Shown here piece after piece: positions 8,050 through 15,403 of a stretch of DNA of 36,421 nucleotides. Origin of the DNA: JAJKJG01 sp036556825 (GTDB lineage: Bacteria > Pseudomonadota > Alphaproteobacteria > Rhizobiales > Beijerinckiaceae); contig DATBIR010000089.1 in the NCBI GenBank assembly GCA_036556825.1, forward strand, positions 1 to 36,421, read 5' to 3'. Made by a program: the position numbers and the translations under genes. Each line of letters starts with the position of its first letter. Within the stretch, counting starts at the first letter, position 1. The notes beneath the pieces are model-generated. The model was given only the letters and a program-made list of their open reading frames with translations. It searched no databases and had not been told where the DNA came from.

Positions 8050-9063
8050 ATGGAACGGATGTCACGGAAACCGATGTCATGGACATTGCTGTCAGCGTTG
8101 GCATTCGGGGCTGCGGCGGTGTTTGCAGGCCCGGCGGCGGCACAGACGAGATGGAACCTGCCCGCGGCCTATCCGGCGGATAATTTCCACACCGAGAACC
8201 TGAACCAGTTCGCGAAAGACATCGCCGCCGCGACCGGGGGCAAGATCCAGATCACGGTTCACGCCAACGCGTCCCTGTTCAAGGCGCCGGACATCAAGCG
8301 CGCGGTCCAGACCGGGCAGGCGCAGCTCGGCGAAGTGCTGATGTCCCTGCACGAGAACGACGACCCGGTCTTCGGCCTCGATGTCGTCCCCTTCCTGGCG
8401 ACATCGTTCGAGCAGTCGAGGCAGCTCTGGGCGGCACAGCGGCCGGCGCTCGAGAAGAAGCTCGTGAGCCAGGGCCTGCTCCTGCTGTATGCCGTGCCGT
8501 GGCCGCCGCAGGGCATCTATGCCCGCAAGGACATCAATGCGGTCGAGGATCTGAGAGGCGTGAAGTGGCGCGCCTATAACCCGGGCACGGCCCGTATCGC
8601 CGAGCTGGTGGGGGCACAGCCCGTGACCATTCAGGCGGCCGAACTGCCGCAGGCGCTCGCCACCGGCGTGGTCAATGCGTTCATGACCTCAGGCGCGACC
8701 GGCTACGATGCCAAGGTCTGGGAAAGCTTGACGCATTTCTACGACACGCAGGCGTGGCTGCCGAAGAACATGATCGTCGTCAACAAGGCGGCCTTCGACC
8801 GGCTCGACAAGGCGACGCAGCAGGCCGTCAGCAATGCGGCGCGCACGGCCGAAGACCGCGGCTGGAAGCTCTCCGAGGAAAAGACAAAGTGGTACACCGA
8901 CCAGCTGGCTGCGCACGGCATGAAGGTGCAGCCGCCGAGCGACGCCCTGCGGTCCGGACTGCGCAGGATCGGCGAGCAGCTCACGGCCGACTGGATCAGG
9001 AAGGCGGGTCCCGACGGCCAGGCGGTCATCGACGCCTACAGGAAGTCGGCGCGGCTGAACTGA
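8050..9063 (+). CDS. TRAP transporter periplasmic substrate-binding protein (DctP family)
   Basis: A 337-residue protein with an N-terminal signal peptide (positive start, hydrophobic core, likely cut after PAAAQ near residue 32). The mature part has the DctP pattern: an early FHTENLNQFAKDI helix, TGGKIQI, QTGQAQLGEVL, and the central GVKWRAYNPGTARIAELVGAQPV segment, which carries the Arg that usually binds the solute carboxylate. A GGGAGGG-rich ribosome site precedes the ATG, 30 bases after the permease gene. It completes the Q-M-P operon and supplies the solute. The partner solute is not determinable here, but adjacent catabolic genes make an aromatic or organic acid plausible (inference). 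The stop is only 6 bases from the convergent receiver gene. Confidence 0.95.
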   Translation: MERMSRKPMSWTLLSALAFGAAAVFAGPAAAQTRWNLPAAYPADNFHTENLNQFAKDIAAATGGKIQITVHANASLFKAPDIKRAVQTGQAQLGEVLMSLHENDDPVFGLDVVPFLATSFEQSRQLWAAQRPALEKKLVSQGLLLLYAVPWPPQGIYARKDINAVEDLRGVKWRAYNPGTARIAELVGAQPVTIQAAELPQALATGVVNAFMTSGATGYDAKVWESLTHFYDTQAWLPKNMIVVNKAAFDRLDKATQQAVSNAARTAEDRGWKLSEEKTKWYTDQLAAHGMKVQPPSDALRSGLRRIGEQLTADWIRKAGPDGQAVIDAYRKSARLN

Positions 9064-9069
9064 CCGCCG

Positions 9070-9456
9070 TCAGGCCTCTTCGCGCACGAGCTTTTGCAGC
9101 TGCTCGACCAGATCGTCGGGCCGGTACGGCTTGGCGATGAAGGCGGCGCCCTCCGGAAGGTCGCCGGCCTGCGGCGCCATCTTGCCCGAGGAGACCAGGA
9201 TCGCGACCTCGGGCCAGCCCTGACGGACCAGGCGGGAGAACTCGAAGCCGTTGAGCGAGCCCGGCATGTCGACGTCGGTGAACACGATGCGCACGTCGGG
9301 GCGCCCCCGGAGCATGTCGAAGGCCTCGTCGGCGCTGCGCGCCTCGAGCACGCGAAAACCGGCATCCTGCAGGACGTCGATCTCGAACTCGCGGACGAGG
9401 GGCTCGTCCTCGACGAGCAGGACGACGGGGGATTGGAGGATGCTGCGGCGCTTCAC
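9070..9456 (-). CDS. Stand-alone response regulator receiver protein
   Basis: A 128-residue receiver domain with nothing attached. The acidic pocket (LVEDEP), the phospho-acceptor Asp61 in FTDVDMPG, the Ser pair in LVSSG and Lys109 in AKPY are all present, so it should accept phosphate. Single-domain receivers serve as phosphate shuttles or act by protein contact; the hybrid kinase at the left edge is one possible partner but the genes are far apart. The gene converges on the TRAP operon. Its upstream gap (9457-9672) carries no obvious promoter motif. Confidence 0.9.
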   Translation of the reverse strand: MKRRSILQSPVVLLVEDEPLVREFEIDVLQDAGFRVLEARSADEAFDMLRGRPDVRIVFTDVDMPGSLNGFEFSRLVRQGWPEVAILVSSGKMAPQAGDLPEGAAFIAKPYRPDDLVEQLQKLVREEA

Positions 9457-9672
9457 CTTCGTTCAACGGCAGAGGTTGACCGTGGTTCCAGCGCGCGGTG
9501 CGCGATTGCCATGACGCCGCGCCGCAGGAGGAGACAGCCGTCCCGATGGCGCGCTGCCCGGGGCGCGCCGGGAGGGCGGCAGGGATTGCCGCAGTTCGCA
9601 GCGATCCCCTTTAATTGCCTTTGAACAGCATGATGTTAAGCGGGAAGGCTGTCCGCTTCGCCCGGCCATCCT
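9457..9672. other. Gap without a recognised gene
   Basis: About 216 bases between the receiver gene and the small protein gene. A 68-codon reading frame on the minus strand exists, but its composition (Arg, Pro and Ser rich) looks like a GC-rich artefact. No terminator or repeat stands out. Confidence 0.4.
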
Positions 9673-9981
9673 TTAAGCTTCGTCGACGCGCAGGATCTCG
9701 ACGAGGGGCGGCGTCGCCAAAATCTCGCTGAAGGCATGCATCCAGCTGCCGGTTTCCTTGGTCGAGCCGACGCCGCGGTGGCGGAACTGGTCGAGCTGGT
9801 CGAGCTTGGTCAGTTCGACCTCGAACTGCAGCGCGGGTCCGCCCTGGGAGCGGGTCAGCGGCACCAGCAGCCGGGCGTTCAAGCCGCTCTCCCGCGCCGC
9901 CTCGACCTCACGCCGGATGAAATCGATGGCCTGCTGCCGGTTGACGGGCAGCACGTCATAGGAAAAGCGCGCAAGATACAT
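9673..9981 (-). CDS. Conserved small protein of unknown function (likely dimeric alpha-beta barrel)
   Basis: A 102-residue soluble protein, last gene of the leftward catabolic operon, 25 bases after the Bug-protein gene. It begins with a beta strand (MYLARFSYDV), then a helix rich in charged residues, and has a second strand-helix unit ending VEILRVDEA, a pattern seen in small ferredoxin-like (dimeric alpha-beta barrel) proteins. AGGAG precedes the ATG at a slightly long distance. I do not recognise a named family. Its place in the operon suggests a role in the same pathway, perhaps as a small isomerase- or monooxygenase-like enzyme, but nothing catalytic can be pointed out. Confidence 0.7.
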   Translation of the reverse strand: MYLARFSYDVLPVNRQQAIDFIRREVEAARESGLNARLLVPLTRSQGGPALQFEVELTKLDQLDQFRHRGVGSTKETGSWMHAFSEILATPPLVEILRVDEA

Positions 9982-10006
9982 GGCGTCACGTGCTCCTGTC
10001 GGTTGC

Positions 10007-11059
10007 CTACTTGTTGCGGCCCAGGGCCTTCTTCAGACGTTCGATGACGTTCGGCGGCGTCTCGTACATGCGGGCAACCAGGGCCTGCACCTCTTCGCCC
10101 GTGCCGGCGTCGACGTCGAGACGCATCTTCTGCGCTTCGGCCAACAGCTCGGGATCCTGCATGGTCGCGTCGAAGGCCTTGCGCAGCAGCGCAACCCGCT
10201 CGGCGGGAACGCCGGGCGGCAGGATGAACGGTCGTGAGAAGCCGCTCTGGGCATAGAGCATCTGCAAAGCCTGCCGATCTTCGTCGGTCTTGGCGAGCCC
10301 GATCATCAGCGGAACGCCGGCGCCGGTCAGCTCGCGGTGGCCCTTGGTGTCCTCCTGGACGAAGATGCGGCCGAAGGACTTGCCGGAGAGGACGTCCGGA
10401 TATTGGACCTTGATGGTGCCCCAGCCGACGCCGCAGATCCCCTGCACCTCACCTTTCTCGACGGCGAGGGTGACCTCGCGCGAGCCCTTGTAGCCGGTGA
10501 CGATCTTCAGCTTGGTGCCGAGCACGCCATTCTCGACCGCGGGGAAGTCCCAGGTCGTGCTGCCGGGCGCGGTGGCGCCGATGATCAGTTCGTGGCTCAG
10601 CAGGTCCTGCGGGCTCTTCGCGGGCGCATCATTGCGCACGAAGCATACGAGCACCTCGGCATGGGCGCTTCCCAGATAGTTGAACTTGGTGGGGTCGTAT
10701 TCCTTGCGGCCGCCCTCGCTCAGCAGCGGCTCCACGAGAACGCCCGGAAAGGTCAGCCCGATCTGCGTCCCGTCTTTCGGAGCGAGGTTGTAAAGCCGCC
10801 CGGCGACGATGTTGCCGCCGGCGCCCGGAGCATTCTGCGGGATTACTGTCGGGTTGCCCGGGATGTGCTTGCCGAGATGACGGGCGACGAGACGGCCATA
10901 GGTGTCCAGGCCGCCGCCCGTCGACGAGCCGATATTGATGGTGATGGTCTTGCCCTTGAAGAAGGCGGCGTCGTCCTGGGCAAGGGCCGGCGCGGCCGAG
11001 ATCAAGGCGGCAAGCGCGCCCGGAACAAGGGTTTTCCGTCCTGGCAATCTCGTGACCAT
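10007..11059 (-). CDS. Tripartite tricarboxylate transporter (Bug/TctC) substrate-binding protein 1
   Basis: A 350-residue periplasmic binding protein with a signal peptide ending near APALAQ. The Bug-family hallmarks are present: FFKGKTITINIG near the mature N-terminus, GGGLDTYGRLVARHL, the PGNPTVIPQNAPGAGG loop that shapes the pocket, and the C-terminal ILPPGVPAERVALLRKAF. Bug proteins bind small carboxylates or aromatic acids, and many have no dedicated permease. A good ribosome site (AGAGAGGA) precedes the ATG. It lies 59 bases after the CoxM gene, in the leftward UbiD/Mo-hydroxylase operon. No TctA or TctB permease gene is in the window. Confidence 0.94.
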   Translation of the reverse strand: MVTRLPGRKTLVPGALAALISAAPALAQDDAAFFKGKTITINIGSSTGGGLDTYGRLVARHLGKHIPGNPTVIPQNAPGAGGNIVAGRLYNLAPKDGTQIGLTFPGVLVEPLLSEGGRKEYDPTKFNYLGSAHAEVLVCFVRNDAPAKSPQDLLSHELIIGATAPGSTTWDFPAVENGVLGTKLKIVTGYKGSREVTLAVEKGEVQGICGVGWGTIKVQYPDVLSGKSFGRIFVQEDTKGHRELTGAGVPLMIGLAKTDEDRQALQMLYAQSGFSRPFILPPGVPAERVALLRKAFDATMQDPELLAEAQKMRLDVDAGTGEEVQALVARMYETPPNVIERLKKALGRNK

Positions 11060-11118
11060 CGTCGATCCTCTCTCTACTTTCGCCGGTCGCGGCCCGCTTG
11101 GAACGCGCCGCCTTCAAT

Positions 11119-11916
11119 TCAGCGGCAGGCGGCGACGCCGCGCCTCGCCAGAATGCCGATCAGATGCGCGCGATACGCGGCCGTGCCGTGGACGTCGTCG
11201 AAAAGACCTTCTCCCGGTAGCGAAACCCGATCGAGCGCGGCTTCGGAAAAATCGGTCTCCAGCGCCCGCTCGAGCTCCGTAGCGCGGAACACGCCGTTCT
11301 CGCCTGCTCCGGTGACGGCGACCCGGACACCCTGCGGGCCGCGCGAGACGAGGACGCCGACGATGGCGTAGCGCGAGGCCGGGTTCGGGAATTTCACATA
11401 GGCCGCGCGCTGCGGCCGCGGAAAGCGCACCGCGACGATGATCTCGTCCTGGTCAAGCGCAGTCTGGAACAGGCCCCGGAAAAAATCGTCGGCCGCAATC
11501 TCGCGGCGGTCGGTGACGATGGTGGCGCCTAGGCCAAGGCAGCCGGCCGGATAATCGGCGGCCGGGTCGTTGTTGGCGATCGAGCCGCCGATGGTGCCGC
11601 GATGCCGCACCTGCACGTCGCCGATGCCGCCGGCCAGCGTGGCCAGGGCCGGGATGGCGGCGCGCACGGCCTCCGAGGCGGCGACCGCCGCATGGGTGGT
11701 CATGGCCCCGATCGTCACCGCATCGTCGCTGAGCGCGATCCCCTTGAGATCGGCGATGCCGCCGAGATCGATCAGCTGCGAAGGCGCGGCGAGCCGCAGC
11801 TTGAGGGTCGGAATCAGCGTCATGCCGCCGGCCAGCAGCTTGCCTTCGTCACGCTCGCCGAGAAGGCGCCGCGCTTCGTCGACCGATGAGGCCCGATGGT
11901 AGTCGAACGCGTACAC
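11119..11916 (-). CDS. FAD-binding subunit of a molybdenum hydroxylase (CoxM family)
   Basis: A 265-residue FAD subunit of the xanthine dehydrogenase/CO dehydrogenase family. The two FAD pyrophosphate motifs are clear: LLAGGMTLIP near residue 33 and TIGGSIANNDPAADYP near 110. In the holoenzyme it takes electrons from the 2Fe-2S subunit. I choose the GTG at 11916 because AGAGAGGA lies about 8 bases upstream and the protein then begins VYAFDYHRASS, the usual start of the family; longer readings run into a repeat. The 2Fe-2S subunit gene is upstream, separated by a 126-base palindromic element. The matching large subunit is not in this operon; the nearest candidate is on the opposite strand at 15404. 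Confidence 0.93.
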   Translation of the reverse strand: MYAFDYHRASSVDEARRLLGERDEGKLLAGGMTLIPTLKLRLAAPSQLIDLGGIADLKGIALSDDAVTIGAMTTHAAVAASEAVRAAIPALATLAGGIGDVQVRHRGTIGGSIANNDPAADYPAGCLGLGATIVTDRREIAADDFFRGLFQTALDQDEIIVAVRFPRPQRAAYVKFPNPASRYAIVGVLVSRGPQGVRVAVTGAGENGVFRATELERALETDFSEAALDRVSLPGEGLFDDVHGTAAYRAHLIGILARRGVAACR

Positions 11917-11927
11917 GCTTGTCCTCT

Positions 11928-12053
11928 CTATCAGGATCCATTCGAGTTGAAGCGATCCTGCTCGCTCTCTCTTCGTGCCCGCATGATCCCGGATCAAGTC
12001 CGGGACAAGCCTTTGTCGGCAAAGCGGCGCCCGCTTTGCCGGATCATGCTCTA
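11928..12053. repeat. Intergenic palindromic repeat, family A, copy 2
   Basis: A 126-base element of the same family as the one at 3028, with the internal hairpin CCCGGA-TCAAG-TCCGGG and the minus-strand start TAGAGCATGATCCGG. It fills the whole space between the CoxS-type stop and the ribosome site of the CoxM gene. The CoxS-type stop codon TAG (12053-12051) is the first triplet of the repeat, as with the MBOAT gene. Both genes would still be co-transcribed through it; the hairpins could tune the ratio of the two subunits or the stability of the mRNA. Confidence 0.85.
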
Positions 12054-12536
12054 TCGCGCCGGCTCTCCGGTCGCGGCGATCGCCTCGGCGGCAGCGCGAA
12101 CGGCCTTGACGATGTTGTGGTAGCCCGTGCAGCGGCACAAGTTGCCTTCGAGCCAATGCCGGATCTCCTCCTCGGACGGGTTCGGCTTCTTGCGCAACAA
12201 GTCGATCGTATTCATCACCATCCCGGGCGTGCAGAAGCCGCATTGCAGGGCGTGATTGTCGCGGAATGCCTCCTGCACGGGATGCAGCTGCGCCTCGCTG
12301 CCGACACCCTCGATGGTGGCGACGTCGGCGCCTTGCGCCTGCATCGCCAGCACCGTGCACGACTTCACGGCGTCGCCGTCGAGCAGCACGGTACAGGCGC
12401 CGCATTGGGTCGTGTCGCAGCCGACATGGGTGCCGGTCAGCCGCAGATGCTCGCGCAGCAGCTTGACCAGCAGGGTCCGGCCCTCGACCTCGGCGGTCAC
12501 CGGTCGGCCATTCACGGTCAGCGAGACGGTCGGCAT
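12051..12536 (-). CDS. 2Fe-2S subunit of a molybdenum hydroxylase (CoxS family)
   Basis: A 161-residue iron-sulfur subunit. The N-terminal plant-type cluster site reads GCDTTQCGACTV with a further Cys in VKSC, and the C-terminal helical cluster has QCGFCTPGM and LCRCTGYHN, giving all eight cluster cysteines. It passes electrons from the Mo site to the FAD subunit. It starts 10 bases after the second Bug gene and ends in a stop codon formed by a palindromic repeat. It is in the order Bug, S, M, Bug, with the L subunit missing from the operon. Confidence 0.95.
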   Translation of the reverse strand: MPTVSLTVNGRPVTAEVEGRTLLVKLLREHLRLTGTHVGCDTTQCGACTVLLDGDAVKSCTVLAMQAQGADVATIEGVGSEAQLHPVQEAFRDNHALQCGFCTPGMVMNTIDLLRKKPNPSEEEIRHWLEGNLCRCTGYHNIVKAVRAAAEAIAATGEPAR

Positions 12537-12546
12537 CGGAAGACCG

Positions 12547-13581
12547 TCAGCCGCCCATGGCCTTGTCGGCCGCCTCGATCAAATCCTTGGGCGCGCTCAT
12601 GATCTTGTCGCGGAACTTGTCGACCTCGGCGCCCGGCGTGGGATCGAGCTCGGCGCCGCGCTTCCCGGCGGAAGCGATGAACTCGGGATCCTGCACGAGC
12701 TTGTCGAAGGCCGCGCGCAGGACGGCGAGGCGATCGGCGGGAATGCCAGGGGGCGCGATCAGCGCCCGCCCGATCGAGGCGCCCGCGGAGGCGAATTCCA
12801 GGACCTGCTTGGCTTTTGGGTCGTCGACGAGTTCCTGCATCAACGGCACGTTGGCCAGCTCGCGATTGCGCTTGAGCCCGCCCTGGATGACCGGGATCAA
12901 TTCGCCGGCCTCGATCGGTGCGCGATGCGTGGCGCGCCAGGAATTCCAGGCGGACGAGACCAGATCGACCTCGCCGCGCTCCATGGCCAAGGTCGAGTCG
13001 GCCGAGCCCTTGTAGCCGCACACGATCTTGAACTTGAACCCGCCGAGGGCGTTGAGCATCGCCGGGAACTGATAGCTTTGCGAGTTCTTCCCCGTGCAGC
13101 CGGCCACGATCGAGATCTTGCGCATCTCGTCGGGGGTCTTGGCGGCCGCGCCCTTGCGCACGACGAAGGCCGGGTTCACCGATGCGAAGGAGCCGATGTA
13201 GGACATCTCCTGCACCTTCCACTTGCCGACCTCCGGCTCGAGGAGCTGCGTATGCGCGATCGTCTCGGGGAACAGGGCGATGGCCGTTCCGTCCTTCGGC
13301 GCCTGCGCGTAGAAGAAGGCCGTGGCGACCACGCCGCCGCCGCCGGGCTTGTGCTCGACGATGATGTTGGGATTGCCGGGAATGTATTTCCCCATGAAGT
13401 CGGCGGCGAGCCGCGCATAAAGATCGTAGGAGCCGCCGGGCGGGTGGCCGAGCATGAGCCTGATGGTCTTGCCCTTGTAGAACTGCTCGGGCGTCTGGGC
13501 GGCGGCCGGCAAGCAGCCGGCGATCCCGGCGAGCGATGCCAGGAGCGGCATCGTCAACAAAGTCCGGCGCGTTGCTCTCAC
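12547..13581 (-). CDS. Tripartite tricarboxylate transporter (Bug/TctC) substrate-binding protein 2
   Basis: A 344-residue Bug-family binding protein. The start is GTG at 13581, chosen because AGGAGG lies 6 bases upstream and the product then has a proper signal peptide. The segment IAGC within that signal fits a lipobox, so it could be a lipoprotein; a signal peptidase I site after PAAAQ is the alternative. Family features are FYKGKTIRLMLG, GGSYDLYARLAADFMGKYIPGNP, and APPGIPADRLAVLRAAFDKL. It lies 23 bases after the UbiD gene and 10 bases before the 2Fe-2S subunit gene, an unusual place for a binding protein and one that argues for a joint role in uptake or sensing of the pathway substrate. 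Confidence 0.94.
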   Translation of the reverse strand: MRATRRTLLTMPLLASLAGIAGCLPAAAQTPEQFYKGKTIRLMLGHPPGGSYDLYARLAADFMGKYIPGNPNIIVEHKPGGGGVVATAFFYAQAPKDGTAIALFPETIAHTQLLEPEVGKWKVQEMSYIGSFASVNPAFVVRKGAAAKTPDEMRKISIVAGCTGKNSQSYQFPAMLNALGGFKFKIVCGYKGSADSTLAMERGEVDLVSSAWNSWRATHRAPIEAGELIPVIQGGLKRNRELANVPLMQELVDDPKAKQVLEFASAGASIGRALIAPPGIPADRLAVLRAAFDKLVQDPEFIASAGKRGAELDPTPGAEVDKFRDKIMSAPKDLIEAADKAMGG

Positions 13582-13604
13582 GGTTTCCTCCTGCTCTTGC
13601 TCGA

Positions 13605-15260
13605 TTACGATTTCTTGCCTTCGACGTTGCGCACCGGCGTCTCGGGCTTCAGGCCGCCCTGGCGGCGCGCGTAGGTGTTGGTCCCGTTCGCCTCCCATGC
13701 GCCCTGGGCGGCGTTGTCCGCGAATTCCTGCCATTGCGGACTCCAGTCGCCGAGCTCGTAGCCATGCCACGGCGCCTGGACGCTGAGGCGGGGCAGGCCC
13801 AGCTCTTCCCACAGCCTGCGCGCGTTCTCCATGTAGGGACGCGCCGGCAAGGCGAGCGGAGAGGTCGGATGCTTGAGCGTGGCGTCGATCAGCAGCATCG
13901 AGTCGCTGCCGGCGCCGGCTTTCGGACCATGCCCGCCCGACTTGTAAGGGGCAACCTGCACGTCCTCGACCGGGTTGGAGCGGTAGGCGAGCGACCAGAA
14001 GATGGCGTCGGGATTGGCCGGATCGATGTCCTCGGAAACGGCAATGACGATCTTGCCGCACTGCGCCTGCAGCGAGGAGGCGGCGCGCAGCCCGCGCCAC
14101 ACTTCCGTCTGCGGGGCGCCGTGCGCGAATTGCAGGAACAGGACAGGACGCAGATTGGTCAGCGCCTCGTGCATCACCACCCGCCTGATGCCCCTGACAT
14201 CGAGCTGCCCCTTCAGATGCGAGAGGAACAGCGCCTCGTAGGCCGACTTCTTGAGGATGCTCGACTCGCTCGGCGTCACCTCGCTGATGATCGAGGCGAA
14301 TATCGGCTTGCGCTTGCGCGTGATCGCGGTCACGCGCATCGACATGTTGAAATCCTCAAGCGCAACATGGCCATGGCTCTCGCCGAACGGCCCCTCGGGC
14401 TCGAGAAGGTCGGTGTCGATGAGGCCCTCGACGACGATCTCGGCATCGGCCGGGATTTCGAGGTCGACCGTCCTGGCGCGCGTGACCCGCATCGGCCGCC
14501 CCGCCAGTCCGCCGGCGACGGCCATCTCGTCCTGGTCGATGGCCAGTTTTTGGGGCCCGGTGAAGGCGACCACCGGCGCGCAGCCGACCACGATCGCAAC
14601 CGGCATCGGCTGCTTCAGCTTCTGGTATTTGAGCCAGTGCAGGTATCCGCCGGCGCCGCCGAGGCGCGAGGCCATGCGCACGCCGAGCCTGTCGAGCGCC
14701 TTGAGCCCAGCCCGGTACGTGCCCATGTTGCGCACGCCGGTCTCGGGATCCTTGGTGACGCACACCGTCGCGGTCAGATAAGGCGCCGCATCGAAGCCGG
14801 GCGTCGAAATCGGCACGGGCAGGCTGGCGAGCCCGCCGCCGGGGCGCCTCAGGTCATCGCCCGTCATGACCACTTCATGACACGGTGCATCATCAACGAA
14901 TTGCGGCGGGATCGGCTTGTCGATGGCCCGCATCCAGATGTCGCCGAGCTCCGCGACGGACACGCCCATGCCCATGGCGTAGATCTCGGACGAGGCCGCC
15001 AGGGCGCCGACAACGACGGGAATGTCGTAGCGCTCGCCGCGCGATCCGATCACGTTCGTGAACAGGAAGGCGCGCCGCGCCTCTTCCGGGAAGCCGCCGA
15101 TGAATTGCCAGCGGACGAGCGGATGCAGCTCGGTGTCCTTGTTGACCGGACGGTCGACGCGCACGAGCAGGCCGCGCGCTTCCAGAGCCGCGACGTGCTC
15201 CTGAAAGTCGGCCGGGGCGTTCTTGTTGGCCTGTTTCATCGCGCCGTAAGTTCCAGTCAT
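13605..15260 (-). CDS. UbiD-family prenylated-FMN-dependent decarboxylase
   Basis: A 551-residue cytosolic enzyme of the UbiD family, which reversibly decarboxylates aromatic or alpha,beta-unsaturated acids with prenylated FMN. The three catalytic positions of the family can be placed: Arg183 in NMGTYR, and Glu289 and Glu294 in EPEGPFGESHG. The metal and cofactor region around the ARTVDLEIPADAEIV strand is normal. No UbiX-type prenyltransferase is in the window, so the cofactor must come from elsewhere. It is the first gene of the leftward operon with Bug and Mo-hydroxylase genes. The chosen start lies at the edge of a GC hairpin covering its ribosome site; an ATG seven codons later is possible. 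Substrate unknown; an aromatic carboxylate is likely (inference). Confidence 0.95.
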   Translation of the reverse strand: MTGTYGAMKQANKNAPADFQEHVAALEARGLLVRVDRPVNKDTELHPLVRWQFIGGFPEEARRAFLFTNVIGSRGERYDIPVVVGALAASSEIYAMGMGVSVAELGDIWMRAIDKPIPPQFVDDAPCHEVVMTGDDLRRPGGGLASLPVPISTPGFDAAPYLTATVCVTKDPETGVRNMGTYRAGLKALDRLGVRMASRLGGAGGYLHWLKYQKLKQPMPVAIVVGCAPVVAFTGPQKLAIDQDEMAVAGGLAGRPMRVTRARTVDLEIPADAEIVVEGLIDTDLLEPEGPFGESHGHVALEDFNMSMRVTAITRKRKPIFASIISEVTPSESSILKKSAYEALFLSHLKGQLDVRGIRRVVMHEALTNLRPVLFLQFAHGAPQTEVWRGLRAASSLQAQCGKIVIAVSEDIDPANPDAIFWSLAYRSNPVEDVQVAPYKSGGHGPKAGAGSDSMLLIDATLKHPTSPLALPARPYMENARRLWEELGLPRLSVQAPWHGYELGDWSPQWQEFADNAAQGAWEANGTNTYARRQGGLKPETPVRNVEGKKS

Positions 15261-15261
15261 T

Positions 15262-15318
15262 GCGGGGGGACCCCGCTAATCGGTTGCCCTGCTATAGGAT
15301 TTCCGCTAGCCGGGCAAC
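15262..15318. promoter_or_regulatory. Divergent control region between the UbiD and CoxL-type genes
   Basis: A GC hairpin (GCGGGG-GGA-CCCCGC, 15262-15276) abuts the UbiD start. Next come inverted arms GTTGCCC (15283-15289) and GGGCAAC (15312-15318) around a TATAG core. On the minus strand TTGCCC and TATAGC are spaced 15 bases apart and could be a weak promoter for the UbiD operon. No regulator gene adjoins, so the operator reading is tentative. Confidence 0.35.
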
Positions 15319-15403
15319 GCCGGCCGCGGGGCGCGCGAGACCGGTCATAACCGCCAAGCCGGACCGGATCCGGCAAGACATGGCCGTGCGAGGAACGAAG
15401 GCG

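Noticed and set aside
9463..9669. 68-codon frame upstream of the receiver gene
   Set aside because: Arg/Pro/Ser-rich with no recognisable domain; looks like GC-rich noise.
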